Positions 54,341-64,000 of a stretch of DNA of 64,000 nt are shown here, piece by piece (positions within the stretch are counted from its first letter, which is position 1; each line of letters begins with the position of its first letter). The translations under genes were made by a program, and so were the position numbers. This stretch comes from Leishmania infantum JPCM5 (lineage: Eukaryota > Euglenozoa > Kinetoplastea > Trypanosomatida > Trypanosomatidae), in assembly GCF_000002875.2 (NCBI RefSeq), contig NC_009415.2:382001-446000 (forward strand). Direction: 5' to 3'. Below the pieces are notes generated by a model, which was given only the letters and a program-made list of their open reading frames with translations, was not told the DNA's origin and did no database searches.

Positions 54341-55558
54341 TCACTGCATGAGCAGCTCGTGGATAGTGCCATAGTGGACCTTCACGCCGACCTTCATCGC
54401 CTCCTCGTCCACCTTGAACTTCGCGTTGTGGTTCAGTGCAGTGCACTGCTCCGCTTCGTTGTAGCAGCCAATGCCCACGAAGTTGCCGGGACAGCAGTTG
54501 GAAAAGGCGCTGAAGTCCTCGGAGCCATAGTGGCACTCCTTGAACTCCACGGCGTCGTCCTTCGAGGGCAACACCTGCGCAAACACTCGCTCCGAGACGT
54601 CAACAGCGGAGGGGTGGTTGATCGTAAGATCGTACCCGTCGATCCATTTGCACGTGTAGGTCGCCCCGAAGCTCTTCGTGACGCCGGCTACAACGTCTTC
54701 CACGTACTTCAGCGTGTTTTCGCGCACCTCGCGATCCTGCGTGCGCAGCGTGCCCTTCAGCGTCACCCTGTCAGGGATCACGTTGTAGCTGTCAGAGCTC
54801 GAGGTTATCGTCGCGACCGTCAGCACAGGACACTTGGATGGCGGCATGCGACGCGACACCACCTGCTGAAGGGCAGTCACGGCAAGGCACGCGATCGCGA
54901 TAGGGTCGATGGAGCTCTCCGGCATGGAGGCATGCCCGCCGCGGCCGATCACATCGATGCAGAAGCAATCACTGCTGCTCGTCACAGCGCCCCGCATAAA
55001 GCCTACCTTCCCCGTTGTTAACCCAGGAAACGGAAAGATGTGCTCAGCAAACACCATCGCCACGCCCTCCATGCAGCCCTTCTCGATCATCATCTGGGCG
55101 CCACCCGGCGGCACCTCCTCCGCAGGCTGAAACAGCAGGCGCACGGTGCCCTTGATCCTCCCCGCATCCTCCAGCAGCAGCCTCGTCGCGCCGAGCAGCA
55201 TCGCCGCGTGCGTGTCGTGGCCGCACGCGTGCATCACGCCCTGCTTCTTCGACGCAAACGGCACGTCTGTCAGCTCCTCGACAGGCAGCGCGTCGATGTC
55301 CGCACGCAGCGCAATGATCGGGCCGTCGCCACCGCCACCCTTCAGGTCAGCAACAACGCAGTTGCTTTCAGGCTGGCTGATGTGCAGCCATTCGCCCTTC
55401 GCGTCCATCTTCTGCAGCTCACCCATGATGTAGGCCGCCGTCGGCTGCTCCTCGAACGAGAGGTCCGGGTTCTCGTGGATGTAGCGGCGCCAGGCAACCA
55501 CCTGGTCGTAGATCTGCTCCACACGCCGGTCGAGCTCCTCGCGGTTGATGGCCGGCAT
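54341..55558 (-). CDS. M20D-family N-acyl-amino-acid amidohydrolase (aminoacylase-like), copy B, 405 aa
   Basis: Paralog of 51024-52241 with the same length and the same metal-site residues (ACGHDTHAAM, QPAEEVPPGG, AEHI, GRGGHASMPES, and His377). It carries HYGSEDFSAF where copy A has MSPSEDFSEF, so copy B keeps the more usual M20D form. Residues 1-174 appear identical to copy A. The segment after AEHI (about 175-204) is entirely different, as is the region from about 281 to 375. These variable parts lie around the substrate pocket and lid, so the two enzymes probably differ in substrate. The start is the ATG at 55558. The in-frame leader before it has no ATG and is Ser/Pro/Leu-rich 5' UTR translation. 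Confidence 0.93.
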   Translation of the reverse strand: MPAINREELDRRVEQIYDQVVAWRRYIHENPDLSFEEQPTAAYIMGELQKMDAKGEWLHISQPESNCVVADLKGGGGDGPIIALRADIDALPVEELTDVPFASKKQGVMHACGHDTHAAMLLGATRLLLEDAGRIKGTVRLLFQPAEEVPPGGAQMMIEKGCMEGVAMVFAEHIFPFPGLTTGKVGFMRGAVTSSSDCFCIDVIGRGGHASMPESSIDPIAIACLAVTALQQVVSRRMPPSKCPVLTVATITSSSDSYNVIPDRVTLKGTLRTQDREVRENTLKYVEDVVAGVTKSFGATYTCKWIDGYDLTINHPSAVDVSERVFAQVLPSKDDAVEFKECHYGSEDFSAFSNCCPGNFVGIGCYNEAEQCTALNHNAKFKVDEEAMKVGVKVHYGTIHELLMQ

Positions 55559-55614
55559 TGTCACAAGGGAAAGCAAAGAAGGAACATTCAGCGCGTCTGT
55601 GCGAGATAGGTGCC

Positions 55615-55650
55615 CTGAAGGACGGATCAAGAAAGAAGAAGAGGTCGAGA
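55615..55650 (-). promoter_or_regulatory. Candidate trans-splice acceptor for M20D copy B
   Basis: On the minus strand CCTCTTCTTCTTTCTTG leads to TCCTTCAG, with AG at 55616-55615, 57 nt before the ATG. The 5' leader is unrelated to that of copy A although the coding regions start identically. Confidence 0.4.
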
Positions 55651-56464
55651 CAGGGAAGGGGAGGGGGGAGGGCACACAAAGAAAAGAGTTTAGTTTGGTC
55701 AACGCTGGAAAGAAGGCAGGCACGAACAGCAGACAGCTTGCAGGACGACTCTGATGGCACCCCTTCAGCCACTAAGGATGTTCTGGAGGGGCCACGCTAC
55801 AACCACAGAGAAAATAAACACGAGTAGAGCGGCAAAATACTGCGATCGCGTCAGGAAAGAATTCGTGAAGATGGAAAGTCGTCGGAACTGCCCTTTTGCT
55901 GTTGTTGTTTGGAGGGAGCCAACCGAGAACAAAGACAACACAGCACGTGAAACCCGGTGATGATGACGGATATGGCGCGCGCACACACACGAAGGAAAGA
56001 GAGAGAACGGTACAGCGTGAGAGTCGGAATCGACGTAGAAGAGTGCAGCAGAAGGACATCGGAGCATGGGCGACGGCGGTGATGCAGGGAGGGAGCGGAA
56101 GCAGAAGCAGCCCACGACCACGTCCGCATGCGCTGAACGTATGCATACCTGTTGATCAGCTGCACGCACAGCATCTCAGCCATCAAAAGTCACACTTCCA
56201 TAAAGTTGAACGGCCGCTCGCTTCCCTCAGCAACAACGAAGAGGTCAAGCGAGAGCGGCAACAATGGAGGTGGGCAGTTCTTCTTTTGGTGTTTTTTTCT
56301 TCGACGGCGTACGTTGCCGCGCATGCGCCTCCCGTGAACGTGAGAGGAGACAACGAAAAAAAAAATGCGGACACATGTGAGTAGATACGGGCAAGCCATC
56401 GATGTCCATCTGGGTCGGCGTGCGAGAGGGCATTCAGTGGCTATAAGGCGGTGTCGCTGTGAAT
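55651..56464. other. Intergenic region upstream of M20D copy B
   Basis: No gene supported. Purine-rich sequence around 55625-55690 on the plus strand is the pyrimidine-rich leader of copy B. Confidence 0.5.
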
Positions 56465-56931
56465 AGAGTTCTCGTTTGCTTTTCTTCGGCGTGTCGACTA
56501 TAGCATGAGCAAGTCAGCAGATATATGCGCATGCGGCCGAAGCTCACCTGCCTCTGCGGCACTGCAGCTGTGCCCAGCAGCCACGGCAACCAGCTCCGCT
56601 CGGCGTCGCTCAATCAGGTGCAACCCCACTGCGGACAGCGCAGGCCAGGTCCGGGGCTGCGCTCGGCAGCACCGCAACGCCGCAGAGGCAGAAGAGACCA
56701 CCGTGCACGCACATATTTGTTGGACCGTCGACACAATGCTCAGTGAGCTGTCACACACCTGATCACCATCACCACGCGTCGGTCCAGCACAGCCCTGTCC
56801 GCCCACACCGGCAGTCCGCAGCCAGCACCCAAGCGCAGGCTGCAGGCTGCTTGGCGTCCCCCACAGAGTTGGTGTAGTGGACCCTTCATGCCACGCGCTG
56901 TGCTGGCCGGCATCCTCAGAGGCTGTAAATA
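56465..56931 (-). repeat. SIDER-like repeat, second family, copy D (467 bp)
   Basis: Near-identical partner of 36357-36823. It lies about 157 nt past the stop of the monoglyceride-lipase-like gene. The heptamer GTGAATA is found at both borders (56459-56465 and 56940-56946), which could be a short target-site duplication, though a match this short may be chance. Confidence 0.65.
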
Positions 56932-57088
56932 CAGAATCGGTGAATAAGGCTGCTGAAATCGCCCCGGCATAGTTGACGGAAGTACCCGTTCGCGCCTGCG
57001 GTATCCGCCTCGTCCGGCTGCGACGGTTCCTCATCTGGCAGAGCTTCACACCTTCTCCCAGAGAAGCAGAAGGCGGCAAACAAGTAGT

Positions 57089-58024
57089 TCACCTCGCCCG
57101 CTCGTTGATAAACTTCATCACCTCTGCCATCACCTCAGCTCGGCACATCTCCGTCAGTACTTCATGCCCGGCACGGCGGTAGGAGGCCAGAAACTTGTCC
57201 TCTGACAGCGCGTTCTTGAAGAAGCTTTTAGACGTCTCTAACGAGCAGAGCTGATCTTCCTCGCCGTGGACAATCAGAAAAGGAAACTTCGACGTTGCCG
57301 CAGCTTCTGCGGCGCGATCCTGCGCAATCAGCATCTCATCGACGAAGCGCGCGCGAAGCGTCACGTTGGAGTAAAATGGGTCCTGCTTCACAAGTTGCAC
57401 GACAGGGGTGTTGTAGCTGACGAGTTCGGGGTTGAGTTTGCGCACCGGCAGCTTCGGGAACCACTGTGAGAGAAAGTGCGCAAGCGACCGCATAAAGCGG
57501 GGGACGGGCTTCGACAGCCCGAGGGCCGGGCCGCTCAGCACGACCCCGCGGAAGCCACTTGCGTCCCTCTGCGCCACCAGAGTGGCAATGAGGCCCCCCA
57601 TCGAGTGCCCCATAAGAAAGGTTGGCTGGCTCTTGAGGGCCGCGTACCGTGTCTGGATGAATACGACGAACGCGCAGACGTCATCGACGAAGTGCGTGAA
57701 GCGCTCAACGTATAGTCGCTCGCCTTCGCTGCCGCCAGTGCCTTGATTGTCCATGGAAAACACAACGTAGCCCTCCTGGTTGAGTCGGAGCGCGACGGAG
57801 TCGTAGCGGCCGGTGTGCTCGCCCAAGCCGGGCACGATAAAAACGACGCCTTTAGTTGGCGGGGCCGGGCAGCTGCCGCCGTCACCATGCGGCCACCACT
57901 CGCTGAAGTGCAGCCACAGGTTCTGCGCATTTTGCATGTAGTGAGGAAAGAGCTGTGGGTCGGGTGGTGCCCGACCTGGAGTGGCGTACTTCAGGCAATG
58001 GCCGCCAGAGCAGCAGCACGGCAT
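57089..58024 (-). CDS. Monoglyceride-lipase-like alpha/beta hydrolase (serine aminopeptidase S33 fold), 311 aa
   Basis: The fold and catalytic triad of monoglyceride lipases are clear. The oxyanion-type segment VPGLGEHTGRYD lies at 64-75. The nucleophile elbow GHSMGG has Ser141. Asp257 is in HGEEDQLC and His287 is in RAGHEVL. MDNQGTGGSEG (91-101) matches the family DxRGxGxSxG loop. The enzyme should release fatty acid from monoacylglycerol or a related ester. The N-terminus MPCCCSGGHC has four cysteines within ten residues and no signal peptide, so S-acylation and membrane attachment are plausible. The start is the ATG at 58024. A T-rich, pyrimidine-rich leader on the coding strand precedes it. 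A SIDER-like repeat begins about 157 nt beyond the stop. Confidence 0.92.
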   Translation of the reverse strand: MPCCCSGGHCLKYATPGRAPPDPQLFPHYMQNAQNLWLHFSEWWPHGDGGSCPAPPTKGVVFIVPGLGEHTGRYDSVALRLNQEGYVVFSMDNQGTGGSEGERLYVERFTHFVDDVCAFVVFIQTRYAALKSQPTFLMGHSMGGLIATLVAQRDASGFRGVVLSGPALGLSKPVPRFMRSLAHFLSQWFPKLPVRKLNPELVSYNTPVVQLVKQDPFYSNVTLRARFVDEMLIAQDRAAEAAATSKFPFLIVHGEEDQLCSLETSKSFFKNALSEDKFLASYRRAGHEVLTEMCRAEVMAEVMKFINERAR

Positions 58025-58689
58025 TGCGTATAACGCGGTATGTGAGAAGGAAATAAAACGAAAAAAAAACGCAAGGCAGGGTCTGTGCAGAGGAGCACGC
58101 GGAAGCGCGGAGTTCAGATACCCAAAAGGGCTTGGAGGGGGGCTGCAGAGCTGCGTCGTCAACGAAGGAGCGCTGTTCTCTTCCTGAGCCAAGGCGAGCG
58201 CGCTTGTTCGTTGTTTGCGAAGCACATCCTATGCTCATTTCATGCAGTTGCAACGGGCCAATACGATGAAGAGGTGACCGGAGGGGCGGCAGAGGCAAAG
58301 CAGAAAGAGAAGATGTGATGAGGTTCCAGCAGCAAGAGGTAGAAAGAGGGAAGCTTGGACCAGAGAGACGTCAAACCGTCACCTGGTGGCATGCGCTGCC
58401 TTCCAACGCGTCAATCGCCCCCCCCCCTCCCCCTGTCGGAGTAAATTCGTCGACGCTCAGGAGGAAAGGCGAAGCAGAGAGCATTCATCACGTCGATGAT
58501 GCCCACCCACCCCACACACACACTTCGTTGTGCCATAGACAGGGGACGCTCGGTGCAGCTGTGCTACGGAAAAACGGCGCTGGGCAAGTGGCACAAAGAC
58601 ACAATGGTAAAGCGAGCCATGAAAAAAAAAAACAGATGTGAGTCGATGGCCCAGTGGCCTGCGTCGTCGCTCGACTGTCGATACCCCTG
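58025..58689. other. Spacer between lipase-like and Sfi1-like genes
   Basis: About 665 nt, no gene seen. An A-run near 58061-58070 gives the T-rich leader of the lipase-like gene. Confidence 0.5.
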
Positions 58690-61600
58690 CTAGAGCTCAC
58701 CCGCGCCCCTTTGAGAAACAGCCGCCGACGTGGCAGCGCTGACGCAGCCCTCTAGCCACACGGCGAGCTGAGCTATCTGCGCACGCCGCTGCTCCCACTC
58801 CAGAAGGCGCCGCTGCAAGTACCGCCTCCTTTTCGATAGCGCCTTTTTGTGGGCCATATCCTTGGTGTGGGGTGCCAGTGCCAGCTGTGATTCGATGGTG
58901 GCGAGCTCTGCCTTCTCTGCTGCAATCAGACGTGTGCGGCGCTTGTAATCGCCGAGCGCGTCCCTTGCCCGCGCTCGGAGGGTTGATGAGTCGCTGGTGG
59001 AGGAAGGAGAGCACAGTGGGAACGGTGCCGCATCACTCGCTCGAGGTGCAGCGGATGTAGATGAGGAACGCGAGGATGATGAAGTCAAGGAAGAGAGGAG
59101 GGTAGTATGCGCTGACTGCACATCCCGTGGCACCTTCCTGTCTGGGGAGGGCACGCCTGTGTACTTCTTACTCCGCGCACACCGACCCGCAAAGCTGAGA
59201 GGCACGCGACCTTGTGATAGGATGGCATCGCCGAGGGTCACTGCCGGAGGCCCAACGCACCGCCGCTGCGCTCTGTGGCCGCCATGCCCTCGTGGGTCAG
59301 GAGAATCGGCGCAGCCAGGATCCTCGGCGCGGGGGGCGCTACTGGACGAGTAAGTGAGAGGGGCAAGAGGATCTATGTGGCGGTGAATGCCAAAGCCGTA
59401 GTGCGTCCGTGGCGACGGCGGTGCTGGAAAGAGTCCCTCAGATAGCAGAGGAACAGCTGGTGAGGGGAGTGCGGCGGGTGCTCCTGGTCCATATTCGCCA
59501 GCAGAAAGCTGAGCGGCACCTTCAGCGCAAAACCTACTGAAAGCAGCGCATGAAGGGGACTCGACCGCGGCCGAGACAGCGTCACCTGTCGGAGGCGCAC
59601 AATGAAGGCTGCAATATGAAGGCATGGCGCTTGCGAGTGGAGTCACAGATGCTGACGGCGGGACAAGGGTGTCCAGAGTCTGCCACCCACTCCTTGTAGC
59701 GACAAACCCGAAGGCCCAGCTACCTGGGGCACCGTTTGGGACGGCGTAGCAAGGAACTGCTGCTGGCCACACGTTTGGCGCACCGGCAGGCGGCATGCCT
59801 CGGCCAGGCACCGTAGACACCGGAGGCGGCGCAGCTTCCTCCCGCTGATGGACGACATCCGGGCGTGCGGCCGAGCGGTCACCCGCGCTGCTTATGCGCG
59901 GAGTCGCGCACTGCAGTGGCGTAGGCGCCTCGCAGCTGGTGCCCACACCAACATCCGCGCGCACCGGCAGAGCGCACGCCCCCATTCGGCCGCTCGCGTC
60001 CGTCGAACGCCAAGAGCTCGTCACGTCCTCGTACGAAGGCGGCGGTGGCAGCAACACCTCCATGTCGGCAAGATGCTCAGCGGCTGAGGCTGTTATCGGC
60101 CGTGTCGTTCCCGCCGCCTCACTTGGGTTTGACCTCCGGTCAGGCCCAAGAGGCGCCTCAGGGGACGCTGCAGGGACGCTGAGGCCCCTCGTGGGAGCGT
60201 GACGGGGGTGGTGAAGGGGGATCGGTGGTCGAAGACGCGTTGAGGAGGTCCCCGATGTCTTTGTGGAGACGTCGAGGGTACTCTTCTCATTCGAGGCGAT
60301 GTTAATGCTCTTCGGCTTCACCACCTCTGCGTCGGCACCTCGGTGCCATGCCTCATACTCCAGCGCATCCGCCAGCCCTGTCGGTGACGCCAGCACGCCG
60401 TCCGTGATGTGACGCAGAAACAGGTGCCTCAGCAGGGCCGGTCTCGCGTACCCTTCTGCCACGCGGCGCATTCGCTGAGCCTTCGCGCGACTGAGGTGCA
60501 GGGCGCGCCAGCAGCAAAAAGCGGCGCGCGCGGCGTGCGCCTGCACGACAGACTCAAAGAAGAGCTCCGCCATTCGCAGATGCTCACGCCTGGTTCGGCG
60601 CCCTCCTAAACGACCGCGCCAGTGCGCAAGGCATCGACGCTGCACGTGCGGCGAGTGGGTTTCCCTCTCCCACTGCAGTCTTATCAGACAAAGACGGCCT
60701 AAGAGGGTCCAGCTCTTGTAGTACCTCTGAAGAAGTCCGCGCCGTGTGTGCCTCGACTGAAGAGACGCGCACGTGACCTGAAGCCACCATACGTACCATC
60801 TCCGTCGAAGAGCCTTCTCCGCGCGCATCGCCACGGTTGATAGGGCACTTTCGCACTTGCGCAACTGGAACGCGCGGCGCTGCATCGCCACTCGCAGCCA
60901 CTGAACCCACGCATAGAGCAGATGCAGTTCATCGCAACGACTTTGCTGAGCTGCAGTCCACGCGACGGGCGTGTGAAGCATCAAGACGCTCGCCAAGAGG
61001 CGGCCCTTTTGGCGTTGAAGGGCAAAGTGCCGCCAGTCGCGAAATCGCGCATCTCGTAAGTTATCCGCCGACGCCTGCGCCGCTGCCCGTGCGAGGGCCC
61101 GATGTGCTGACGTGCGATGCCACCGCTCGAAGCACTGCCGGGTGAGAGCCGCTCCCGTCCTCACCTGCATCTCATCGAGTATTCCCCGCAGCCTCCTTCG
61201 CGCGTCTTTCCACCTCTGCCACGCAACAAACGCACGGCGGCGAAGATGACGCGCGCGCAGTGCCTCGAGCATTCTTCGCTGCTCCGCACATGTCACGCGT
61301 CGATCATAGCGCCACTGCCACGCGCGGAAGAAGAGGTACAAGAGGTTGCGCTGGTAGTAGCCCTCGGCGAAGCATTCGCGACGCAGGCGCTGCTGCGCAT
61401 GGCGTGCTTGCTGCACCTGCCATTGCATGAAGCACTGCTGTAGCAGTGAGGAGCGATGCACTGCGTGCGCAATCATACGAGCCGCCGCATCAGACAGCAC
61501 CACCACGCTGTTGTCTCTACCTGCAGAGGTAGGCTGAGAGTAGACATGCTGCGTCCATACACCCTGCACCGGGGACGTCGTCGGCGAGCCAGTTTCGCTC

Positions 61601-62013
61601 CCGTCGCCTTCCTCGGGGTGAACGCTGCCGGCAGCGGATGAAGCACGCCCGCTACCATCTCCCGCGACGACTCTCAACACTGGCCGTTCTGGTAAAGCCG
61701 AAAGCGCGATGGGTGTCTTCCCATAGTCCTGCCGTCGCTGCAGACGATGCGATTCACCGATCTCTGAGGCGTCCACGGTGACGCCGCCGCAGTTGTCACT
61801 TGCGTGCACAGGAGTCTCGCCATTTGAGAAGGAAGACGTTGGGGCGGAGGCGTGGACAGGCTTTGGCGCCTCCAAGACGCGGGCAGCCTCTCCCCCTGAT
61901 GGCTGCGAGTCTCCCGCGGCTCCCTGCTCAGCTGAAGCGACGACGCCAGCCATCGAAGGCACAGCCGGCAAGTCCTCGAGAACAGGTCGAAGAAGCGGCA
62001 GAGGGAACGACAT
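58690..62013 (-). CDS. Sfi1-like Trp-repeat (putative centrin-binding) protein, 1107 aa
   Basis: Residues about 188-540 contain at least ten irregular repeats of roughly 30 residues centred on FxxW or similar cores, such as CFMQWQ, FFRAWQW, AFVAWQRW, CFERWHR, RFRDWRHF, YKSWTLL, CLAHWRG and CCWRAL. Basic, helical spacing separates them. This is the pattern of Sfi1/centrin-binding repeats found in spindle-pole, basal-body and bilobe proteins. Flanking regions are disordered: a Ser/Pro-rich N-terminus and a long Pro/Ser/Ala middle (about 570-950). A C-terminal charged helix (about 1010-1085, including RLIAAEKAELATIESQLAL and RRRYLQRRLLEWEQRR) is likely a coiled coil. The start is the ATG at 62013 (MSFPLPLLRP). 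Centrin binding and location are inference from the repeats. Confidence 0.8.
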   Translation of the reverse strand: MSFPLPLLRPVLEDLPAVPSMAGVVASAEQGAAGDSQPSGGEAARVLEAPKPVHASAPTSSFSNGETPVHASDNCGGVTVDASEIGESHRLQRRQDYGKTPIALSALPERPVLRVVAGDGSGRASSAAGSVHPEEGDGSETGSPTTSPVQGVWTQHVYSQPTSAGRDNSVVVLSDAAARMIAHAVHRSSLLQQCFMQWQVQQARHAQQRLRRECFAEGYYQRNLLYLFFRAWQWRYDRRVTCAEQRRMLEALRARHLRRRAFVAWQRWKDARRRLRGILDEMQVRTGAALTRQCFERWHRTSAHRALARAAAQASADNLRDARFRDWRHFALQRQKGRLLASVLMLHTPVAWTAAQQSRCDELHLLYAWVQWLRVAMQRRAFQLRKCESALSTVAMRAEKALRRRWYVWWLQVTCASLQSRHTRRGLLQRYYKSWTLLGRLCLIRLQWERETHSPHVQRRCLAHWRGRLGGRRTRREHLRMAELFFESVVQAHAARAAFCCWRALHLSRAKAQRMRRVAEGYARPALLRHLFLRHITDGVLASPTGLADALEYEAWHRGADAEVVKPKSINIASNEKSTLDVSTKTSGTSSTRLRPPIPLHHPRHAPTRGLSVPAASPEAPLGPDRRSNPSEAAGTTRPITASAAEHLADMEVLLPPPPSYEDVTSSWRSTDASGRMGACALPVRADVGVGTSCEAPTPLQCATPRISSAGDRSAARPDVVHQREEAAPPPVSTVPGRGMPPAGAPNVWPAAVPCYAVPNGAPGSWAFGFVATRSGWQTLDTLVPPSASVTPLASAMPSYCSLHCAPPTGDAVSAAVESPSCAAFSRFCAEGAAQLSAGEYGPGAPAALPSPAVPLLSEGLFPAPPSPRTHYGFGIHRHIDPLAPLTYSSSSAPRAEDPGCADSPDPRGHGGHRAQRRCVGPPAVTLGDAILSQGRVPLSFAGRCARSKKYTGVPSPDRKVPRDVQSAHTTLLSSLTSSSSRSSSTSAAPRASDAAPFPLCSPSSTSDSSTLRARARDALGDYKRRTRLIAAEKAELATIESQLALAPHTKDMAHKKALSKRRRYLQRRLLEWEQRRAQIAQLAVWLEGCVSAATSAAVSQRGAGEL

Positions 62014-64000
62014 AATGCATCGAGGCAGCTCCTGAGTAAGGCGCACGTGAGCAGGTAAGCTCTATTCCTCGGCGAACAATCACGCCAGTATGTTCAATGG
62101 CACTGATGGCCGCTTCAGCGTAGAAGGATCCCCACAGTGAAGAACATGAAGATGAGGAAGCGCTGCAGGCTGCGGCCCTTCTCGCCACTCCCTCTACTCG
62201 TAGCTTCTGTGGAACCAGAGGTTATTACGCGTACGCTTGTACTCTATCGCGGTGCAAGATCCATCTGTATCGACGCACATGTCCGTAGTGCCTCTAGACG
62301 TGTACGCGCCCTCCCTCCTGTCTGTAGAGTTTTAGAAATGGCGCGAGGCGCGGATATGTGAGCAGCAACGCGCTGACCTCTTGGGCAGCTGAGGCGCAGT
62401 ACACACCAATAAAGCGAGCCTCGGGCATGTGCACTTGCTCACGGAAGAGGTGGCGGGTAGACGAGCAGGAGAGAGACGAATCGGTAACCGACAGGTGAGG
62501 TCGATAAGGGCCGAGGCGCGCAAGGAACACAGAGGTATCGCATCCTAGGCGCGAATAGACGCGCTGAAGACTGCGCATAGGAAAGGGGGCCATCATTGAT
62601 GGGGCACGGCGCGGCTTCAAAAGACCTCGGAAAGCAGCCGCAGGTGCGCAGCGCACGCCAGAAATGCGGTGCCGCAATGGCCAAGCGCATGCGATCGCAA
62701 AACGCGGCGTTGAATTAGACACTGATAAGGCGCGTAGGTAGGGCCCCCACAACTACGCGTGTATAGCACAAGAAAGATAATAATAGAAAAAGAAGAAACA
62801 TCACGATGACTTTGGTGGTAGAAGGCAGCGTTGGAGAAAGCTACAGAGAAAAGATGATGCGGAGCACGACAGAAGTGGGGAGGGCGCACCAAGTCATGGA
62901 GACACACTCCAAAGAAAGGAGAGAGGTTAGCCGAGTGGTGCCCCGACCAATATCCCCTTGCCGATCTCTCTCTTGGTACCGAGGATGACGCTACGTTTCT
63001 GTTTCGCCTTACCTTTCCTCGCTACTGCCTTTTGTTGGTTGTTTGTTTGTTTTTCGCTGCTGCTGTTCCCGTGGCGGACGTCCTGCGGGCCGTGAACTGT
63101 GCCGACACGCTCATACGCGCTTCGGAGAGCGCTGAACCGTGGAGGGGAGCGAGAGAGGCAGAGATCACCGCGGAGAAGGGGCAGGCGTAGCGTCACGCAC
63201 TGAGCAGGAGGGAGTCAAATTCAGCAGAGGCCTCGGAAAAAAGGGGTGTCGACAAATCAGAGGAAAGAATAATGGTGACGAACAGGAAAAAGAGAAGTTC
63301 GGCTCACAGCCACCCACACAAGAAAAGGAAAAGGTGGGTGCACCTCGAGAGCTTCACAGAAGGAAAGAGCAAGTAGGCGCGCATTCCGCACTTGGCCGAT
63401 GCCGCATGCGAAGGGGTGGGTCCGTTACAACGCAGACTGCGCACGCGATACGACTTGGCGCCGTCTGCAACATCGATATGTCCACCACAAACGTCGCCAC
63501 GAAGAATGAATTGTATGTGCACTCGTATCTGTGAAGGGGTTGCAACGCACTCACGCGCCAGCGCCACACGAAAAGCGGAGGATGCCAGCCGAGGCACAGA
63601 CGGAGACGAAGAGAAAGAAAGAGGCTGCAGAGGCACGAAAAATAAAATAAAAGGAAAGGAACGAGTGAGAAAGAGAACACGACGAGAGGAGAACGAAGAG
63701 AGAGTGCGTCAGACAACTGCACGCTTGCACGTACACATCTATGCACACACAGAAATATATGTATGTATACCTGGACATATGTATACCGCGCAGTGGTGGG
63801 GAGGAGGGGGAGGGCCGCACGTGAGCCAGTGTGAGAGAGAGGCATCGAAGACTAGCCATAAAAGCTCATGCTTTTTTTTTGTCTCTCTCTCTCACTGACT
63901 GAAGCTCCCGAACACTCACACTCAAACGCCTGTGAGGAGACAGACACGCAGACCGAAGCAGTTGGCGGGACTTCCGAACCATGGAATCAAAAAACCTCCT
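62014..64000. other. Region upstream of the Sfi1-like gene to the window edge
   Basis: No gene supported in about 2 kb. Open frames are short and lack motifs. A purine-rich plus-strand zone lies at 63190-63700. A further gene may start beyond the window. Confidence 0.5.

Noticed and set aside
1..64000. CRISPR arrays, prokaryotic operons, rRNA or tRNA genes, viral or toxin genes
   Set aside because: No spaced direct repeats of CRISPR type, no ribosome-binding-site operons and no recognisable RNA gene or viral protein seen. tRNA or small RNA genes could still be missed without a covariance search.

Overview
This window looks like nuclear DNA of a trypanosomatid, most likely Leishmania. Every convincing protein gene (15 of them) lies on the minus strand, none has an intron, third codon positions are GC-rich, and the spacers are long and full of simple repeats. 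These are the signs of one polycistronic unit transcribed from high to low coordinates. Several copies of a dispersed ~0.5 kb repeat, resembling the SIDER short degenerate retroposons of Leishmania, lie just downstream of gene stops, in presumed 3' UTRs.

In transcription order (right to left): an Sfi1-like Trp-repeat protein (58690-62013); a monoglyceride-lipase-like hydrolase (57089-58024); two M20D amidohydrolase paralogs (54341-55558, 51024-52241) that share long apparently identical blocks; two p24/emp24-type membrane proteins (48487-49116, 46877-47524); a CFAP300 homolog linked to axonemal dynein assembly (44975-46120); a frame-broken gene remnant (42856-43794) beside a SIDER; a 212-aa unknown protein (42019-42657); a 638-aa unknown protein (37238-39154); an FG-repeat nucleoporin with an N-terminal coiled coil (31303-34239); a biotin-protein ligase (29391-30182); a SET-domain methyltransferase (25890-28109); a 384-aa Ala/Lys-rich basic protein (23146-24300); and two tandem RRM-protein paralogs (17840-20158, 7190-9892).

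The low-coordinate third is unusual: two RRM genes sit in very long stretches without recognisable genes (1-7189, 9893-17839). These stretches are purine-rich on the plus strand, so pyrimidine-rich on the coding strand, and full of microsatellites. They are best read as long UTRs and trans-splicing signals.

The genes do not form one pathway, as is normal for trypanosomatid clusters. Themes present are post-transcriptional control (two RRM proteins, SIDERs), nuclear pore, ER-Golgi traffic (p24 pair), flagellum or basal body (CFAP300, Sfi1-like) and small-molecule hydrolases. I see no prokaryotic-type system, CRISPR array or viral gene. All start positions use ATG codons checked against the sequence. 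Family names are from recognised motifs, not from a database search.
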